Source: Myotis daubentonii (taxonomy: Eukaryota > Chordata > Mammalia > Chiroptera > Vespertilionidae). From it: DNA of 64,000 nt. The notes under the pieces were generated by a model. The model saw only the letters and a program-made list of their open reading frames with translations, had not been told where the DNA came from and ran no database searches. Shown here one piece after another: positions 58,914-64,000 of this stretch; the stretch's first letter is position 1, and every line of letters starts with the position of its first letter. The position numbers and the translations under genes were made by a program. The DNA lies in the NCBI RefSeq assembly GCF_963259705.1, contig NC_081844.1, positions 40,799,341-40,863,340 on the forward strand. Direction: 5' to 3'.

Positions 58914-61234
58914 AAATATATACTTCTCACATTGACAAATATGTTTGGATCCAATGCTATTTAAAAATCTACGATAGCATGGGTTGATGATTTTCACTAT
59001 TTTATCAACCAGTTCTATGTATGAGTTGGAGTAAGGAGTACAGTAGATATATGGGGATAAAGATCTTGTCTATCAATGGGTAACACTTGACTATAGAGAC
59101 ACCATGTGTTAATTAACAACCCCATTATGATCACATAAACAGAAATAAAATATTTCAAAATCTGTTACAACAACTTCCAACCATGGCCTTCTAGATAATT
59201 ACTATAAAGTGGTGATAAGAAATTTTAAGAAATAATCAGTAAATCACCTCAAGGGGATGGAAGAATCAAGGGAAATCACCAGAGTTGGCATGGCCATATA
59301 TCTGTGGGAAAAGAGTTCTACAAAATGTGAGAGTTATTTTTGTTGGCAGTGATTGTCAGACAATGACAATCTAGTTTTAGATGCTTATGATTAGTGAGAA
59401 GAAGGATATATCATTAGGACAGGGGAGGTATAACATGTATAGGAAATTTGTAAAAACATCTAAGTAGTTGACAGATTCTGTAATAAGGTTTGTAAGATTT
59501 GCTGTGAGGAATGTCTGCCCTATGCTCTCATGTATTCAACACCATTTTCAGATTGCCAAACAACTTTTCTTACTAAAATAATGTCGCAAAATTGTGGTTA
59601 ACATTACATTTTGTGGTTCTATTAATTCCTAATCTGATTTGTAGGTCATAGTTTAAGATTACCTAGGTAATATCAACTGCCAATTTGAGTACTGTTTTAA
59701 AAACAGATGGAATAAAAAAAATTATGGTTCTCTAAAGTTTAATATCAAAATGCCTGTAAAAGTGAACAAGTAGAGAATACCTACCTACATGCCAGCAAAT
59801 TAAGAAATGCCTCAATAGTCAAATCAGATATAATATTTTTTAAGAAACAGAGTGTATTTAATCATGCTAATAATATAATTAACAACTTTTTATAACAATG
59901 TAAATTGTCAGCTTGATTTACACTTGAATGTAACGATATTGCTTTCAAGATATAGCTTGCGTTCCTTCAATTCATATTGTATTATAACTTAAAGAGAGTA
60001 AATTATGCATTTAGTTAATAATGTGTTCATTGTGGAAAACACATGCACATACACAAATAAATTCAGAATTTTTATAACTAATAAAGATCCAGATTTGACC
60101 TTCAGCCAGTAGATGGAGAAGTTGATCTTACAGTAGATTCACAGCGCTATTAAAAGTCTCTTTGTAAGTTGCAGGAACAAGGACTAAAATTGCTGCTGAT
60201 TCAGGGTTTGGAGGATTGTTTTCATGGTTATTTCCTGGCTGCTCTGCAAAAACAGCTCTTCCAGCCACTCTCTGGCATCACCCTGGGGATGGTTATTGTT
60301 TCTTGGAGACCATCCTGCACACTCCTTATTGTGTTCTGTTTACAGGTGCATTTTTTTTATTGCCATTCTATTTTCAAACAAGCTGGAAATCTTTCTCTTC
60401 TTCATAAATTATTGCTGAAAGTTTGTATAGCACATCTTTTTAGGAACCACAAAATGTTTATGAGTAAAGGCACTGAGTGATGAAATCAGCATCTCTCAGG
60501 CAGGATGAAAATGTAAATTCCTGAGAGGGTAAACTGGCTGTTTTTGAAAAGCACAACACACTTATGTATTTTAGCATGCTTTTAGAAATTATGTGTGTAC
60601 TCATACCCACCAGGAATGAGCTCCTAAATAAAGAAGTCAGTGAACAAATTATCTGGAACAAATTCTAAGATCAAACCCATAGTCATCTGCTTAGCACATT
60701 GACAGTTTTTCTAGATGTATCTTAAATGATATTAAGAATCTGAAAAATCTGTTTTACTGGGTATTGGGTGCTGTTCCTTTATACTGGCATTTTGCTTGTA
60801 AAAATGTTCATGTTTAGTCAGCCAAATATGCATAATGAAACAGTATATGAAAAAGCAAATAAACTGCATAAGACTGTAGGTAAGGTCTACATTCAGAAGC
60901 GTGGGCTAATATTTTTTAAAAATTGATAATAACAAGGAAATTCTAAGATAATGATCAAACTGAAAATATAGGACATAGGTACCATAATTATATTATTGTC
61001 TGCAAGCCAAAAGACAACTTGAAAATCCATGTCCTCTATTAGAAATGCAAAGTAACTAATATCTGTAACTTAAGTTTTGACAGTTCATTTCAACAATTCC
61101 CGCTGTCTAAAAATATATGCTTAACTCTTGTAATGTTTAAATGTGTTAAAACTCCATATAAGCAAAACTAGAATAATTTTTGTGGATATGGGTTGTGGTT
61201 GATATGTGTTCATCTATTAAAAATATAGTTCTGT
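58914..61234. other. No feature recognised (2.3 kb)
   Basis: AT-rich. The 103-codon frame at 60169-60480 is hydrophobic but matches nothing I know. Frames in the other two phases are equally open there, which argues against coding. Confidence 0.45.
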
Positions 61235-61483
61235 CCTAACCGGTTTGGCTCAGTGGATAGAGCATTGGCCTGCGGACTAAAGGGTCCCGGGTTCGATTCC
61301 AATCAAGGGCAAATACCTTGGCTGCGGGCACATCCCCAGTAGGGAGTGTGCAGGAGGCAGCTAAATTTATGTTTCTCTCTCATCGATGTTTCTAACTCTC
61401 TATCCCTCTTCCTTCCTCTCTGTTAAAAATCAATAAAATATATTTTAAAAAAATAAATAAATAAAAAATAAAATAAAAATACT
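61235..61483 (+). mobile_element. VES-type SINE
   Basis: Full-length sense copy with canonical A and B boxes and a long A-rich tail (aaataaataaataaaa). Short TSD ttctgt before the head and at about 61485. Confidence 0.93.
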
Positions 61484-61490
61484 GTTCTGT

Positions 61491-61700
61491 CTTAGCCAGT
61501 GTGGTTCCGTGCTTGAGTGCCGACCAAGGAACCAAGAAAGGCCATTTGATGCAGGGTGAGGTCACATGCCTGGGTTGTAGGCTTTGGCCCCCCAGAAGGG
61601 GGTATTGCAAGAGGCAACCAACTGATGTTTCTCTCTCATCAATGTTTCAATCTCTCTATCCCTTTCCCTACCTCTCTCTCTAAAAATCAGTAAAAGCGTA
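61491..61700 (+). mobile_element. tRNA-derived SINE, older, next to the previous one
   Basis: 'cttagccagtgtggttccgt' head, 'gatgtttctctctcatcaat' and CT-rich 3' part. It lies only a few bases after the preceding SINE's tail. Confidence 0.85.
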
Positions 61701-61758
61701 TATATATTTTCTATCTTTTACTTTATACAACTTGGGTGAATCCCAAATTATTTTAATA

Positions 61759-62083
61759 CTAGAGGCCCGGTACACAAAATTCGTACGTGGGGGGGTAGGG
61801 GTGAGTCCCTCAGCCTGGCCTACAATGACGCCAGCATCCCTCGCTCTGGCCTGAGGCTTCTCAACCTCCTGCTGCATGGCCGGCCGGGGCCCCTCCCCTC
61901 CCTCTGCACAGACGCTGGGCTCCTGTCACCGGGAGTGAGGCAAGCCCAGCGTCCCAAGCCTTGGGGACACTGGGCTCGCATTGCTGGGGCAATGCTGCCA
62001 GCTTCCCGCCCCGGCCACTATGGGCGCCACCATCTTTGTCACAGAATGAGTTAATTTGCATATTACTCTTTTATTAGATAGTA
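61759..62083 (-). mobile_element. HeliBat-type Helitron, about 325 bp
   Basis: CTAG and a mutated hairpin (tacacaaaattcgtacgtgg). The 5' end 'cttttattagatagta' is close to the canonical terminus. The right edge is uncertain by a few bases. Confidence 0.88.
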
Positions 62084-62099
62084 TATCAACTTGTTATTC

Positions 62100-62470
62100 A
62101 ATTTAAACATATATTTATTGAAAGCCTACAATATGACAGCAGTGAATAAAAAAGACTCACTAGCGCCCTCCCTCCCTGGAGCAAGTCCATGCCTTTCTTT
62201 TTCTCGTGTAGCTTACTCACTCCCAAGCTCCAAGGGTCCTTCATTTCCCTCTACAACTTGTTTCCTAAGCCCATTTCCTTTAGGAATTACTTTTTCTACC
62301 TCTATGATTTAACAAATAAATGCTCTCTTACAAAAAAAAATAAAAGACTCTCTAGGTCCTTGCTCTCCAAGAATTTACATTTTTATGGATAAGATAGGCA
62401 AGAGAACAAAAATATAGAGAGATCATTAAAGATTGCAATAGAAGATAAAGTGATGAAGCAAAGATGGGAA
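62100..62470 (+). mobile_element. L2 LINE fragment split by a retrocopy
   Basis: 'atatttattgaaagcctaca' to 62150 and 'ccttgctctccaagaattta' from 62356 are consecutive parts of the L2 3' end, interrupted by 62164-62342. Confidence 0.6.
62164..62342 (+). pseudogene. Short processed retrocopy of an unidentified transcript
   Basis: A 179-bp insert ends with AATAAA (62315-62320) and, 11 nt later, a run of nine A. It is flanked by aaagactcactag (62151-62163) and aaagactctctag (62343-62355), 12 of 13 matching. It therefore looks like an L1-mobilised mRNA or ncRNA 3' end, 5' truncated. The source is not recognised. The 67-73-codon frames across it are not supported as coding. Confidence 0.72.
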
Positions 62471-62524
62471 AGACTTGGGTATTGTTAAAACAAACAACCA
62501 GAACAAACAAACAAACAAAATCTC

Positions 62525-62738
62525 TGCTCCACCTGCATTGCTCAGTGGTTGAGCATCAACCTGTGAACCAGGAGATCATGGTTCAATTCCTGGTCAGGGC
62601 ACATGCCCAGGTTGCAGGTTCCATCCCCAGTGTAGGGTGTGCAGGAGGCAGCCAATCATGATTCTCTCTCATCGCTGATGTTTCTTTCTCTCCCTTCCTC
62701 TCTGAAATTAATAAAAAACATATTTTAAAAAATATCAT
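62525..62738 (+). mobile_element. tRNA-derived SINE
   Basis: A box 'tgctcagtggttgagc', B box 'ggttcaattcctgg', 'gtgcaggaggcagccaatca', ending in 'attaataaaaaacatatttt'. Confidence 0.9.
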
Positions 62739-63596
62739 CAAGAGCAGTAAATAATATGAACTTGCAGTTACTTCCTTGATATGTTCTTTATTGCCTTATG
62801 AGTTAAAATTCCAGAAATGTGAGCAGAACAAGGTTTTTTAAAAAGTATTACTTATTTGCATGAGTAATGAAAGGGATATTTGGGAAATCATGTCCTGAAA
62901 ATAGTTCCCCAAACATGTTATCTTCAAGGCAGTTTTAATTCTGGTATAGTTTAGCATCAACTGTGCAATTCAGATTGAAATTAAACATTAAAAAATTTAA
63001 AATTTATGTTCAATGGGCCAGTGACCACAGATGCAGCACAGAGCTCTGCTAGAAAAGCTAATGAAACATCTGATGTTTTATAATTAGACTGAGGCTGTAA
63101 CATGCTGATTGCAATCAAGTGCAATATGGTGGAGGAAGCAGTGACTTTTATGTTTATTAAATCCTTTATCATATACTTTGACATACATGTGGACCTTCCC
63201 AAGATCAGAAAGTCTGCCTGTTTAAGGATTGCAGAGAGCTTCACATTGTGCAGCATGCTGTACTCCACGTGGCCACAGGCTTAAGCTGTTCCTAGTCATT
63301 GAAAACATTTTGTATCTGTATATTTAATGTACATAATAATGACCTTTTAAAAGGCAGAGACTACTTATTAATCCAATATTCATTTTCATAACTTTATATA
63401 TGAACAGTAAAAAACAATGATATAGTTAGAACTATAGGAAAATATCCCTCTTTCTAGTTTTTCAAAGGAATAAATTTGGGAGGTGTGTCACTAGAAATCA
63501 TAAAATAAAATGGTTTGTTTCCATTTGTACTGATTTTTTCAGCTTGTCAATGAAGTTTTATTTCTAACAGCTTTGTTTATTTTGTCCTTATTTCAG

Positions 63597-63637
<41 letters not shown>

Positions 63638-64000
63638 CGTGCGCGTTCATGTCCTTAGTCCTGACAATCATTGTTTATTCTCAACTATCAGAAGTGTTAA
63701 ATAGCAAATTATTACTTCCTTACTATCAACTTCCTGTCCACATGTCTCAACTCACACATTCTATCTTCACTTGGCTTCATTTTAAGTCATTATTTTCATT
63801 CTTCATTTATTTCTTCAAAATCAACTGAATTCTAATTAGCCTAGGATTAAATTCTGTCAGCCTCTTTTGTTATCTCTTTATACTGGAACACATCTTTTCT
63901 TAGGTTAGCAATATTTTTAACTGACAATGAGCTTAAAATATTGATGTTATATGGAAGGTTTTTATAATAAACTTTACCAACTTGGGCTATTTGGGGGAAT
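62739..64000. other. Unique DNA (1.3 kb) with (GT)n
   Basis: A pure GT tract at 63599-63636 is the only distinct structure. The frames of 60-95 codons (62981-63284, 63601-63828) have no domain. Confidence 0.5.

Noticed and set aside
60169..60480. 103-codon hydrophobic open frame
   Set aside because: Two other forward frames are also open over the same bases, so openness reflects composition. No family recognised.

Overview
The window is repeat-dense, AT-rich intergenic or intronic DNA from a bat, almost certainly a vesper bat (Vespertilionidae). The diagnostic combination is: HeliBat-type Helitrons, whose 3' ends carry a GTGCAC...GTGCAC hairpin and CTAG and whose 5' ends are TCCTATMTAATAAAAG-like; tRNA-derived VES SINEs with the 'ggctcagtgg' A box and 'ggttcgattcc' B box; non-autonomous hAT elements including two SPIN copies; and bat-type L1. 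I cannot fix the genus. I recognise no host protein-coding gene, exon, tRNA or rRNA. The only coding sequence is decayed retrotransposon ORF1 and ORF2.

Layout. 0-13.3 kb: a mariner MITE split by a 1.4-kb Helitron at the left edge, SINEs, MIR and MER5 fossils, a short hAT with an exact target-site duplication (TSD), a SPIN copy inside an older L1-like segment, and a 1.5-kb Helitron that is an inverted near-copy of the first. 13.3-29 kb: mostly unique AT-rich DNA with four small Helitrons, SINEs, and L2 and L1 3' fragments. 29-35.9 kb: a Helitron in a CA tract, a nearly complete ORF1-only half-L1 (HAL1-like) element, an old L1, a SINE, a Helitron with two kinds of palindrome, a (TA)n tract and L1 3' ends. 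37-49 kb: an L1 3' fragment, a compound microsatellite, a Helitron with a 60-bp array beside a 63-bp DNA palindrome, a second SPIN, and an L1 with 5' inversion, nested hAT, an apparent 3' transduction and a 17-bp TSD. 49-64 kb: Helitrons (one pair directly abutting), two more hATs, a mariner MITE, SINEs, an old L1 ORF2 segment, and a small polyadenylated retrocopy splitting an L2.

There is no gene network here. The biology is layered transposon activity. Fourteen Helitrons cover about 7.8 kb (12%), eleven of them on the minus strand. The most unusual structures are the palindromes and subterminal tandem arrays in or beside the Helitrons and the composite retrotransposon insertions. Boundaries were read by eye from termini and TSDs. 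Family names are from memory of consensus features and were not checked against a library.
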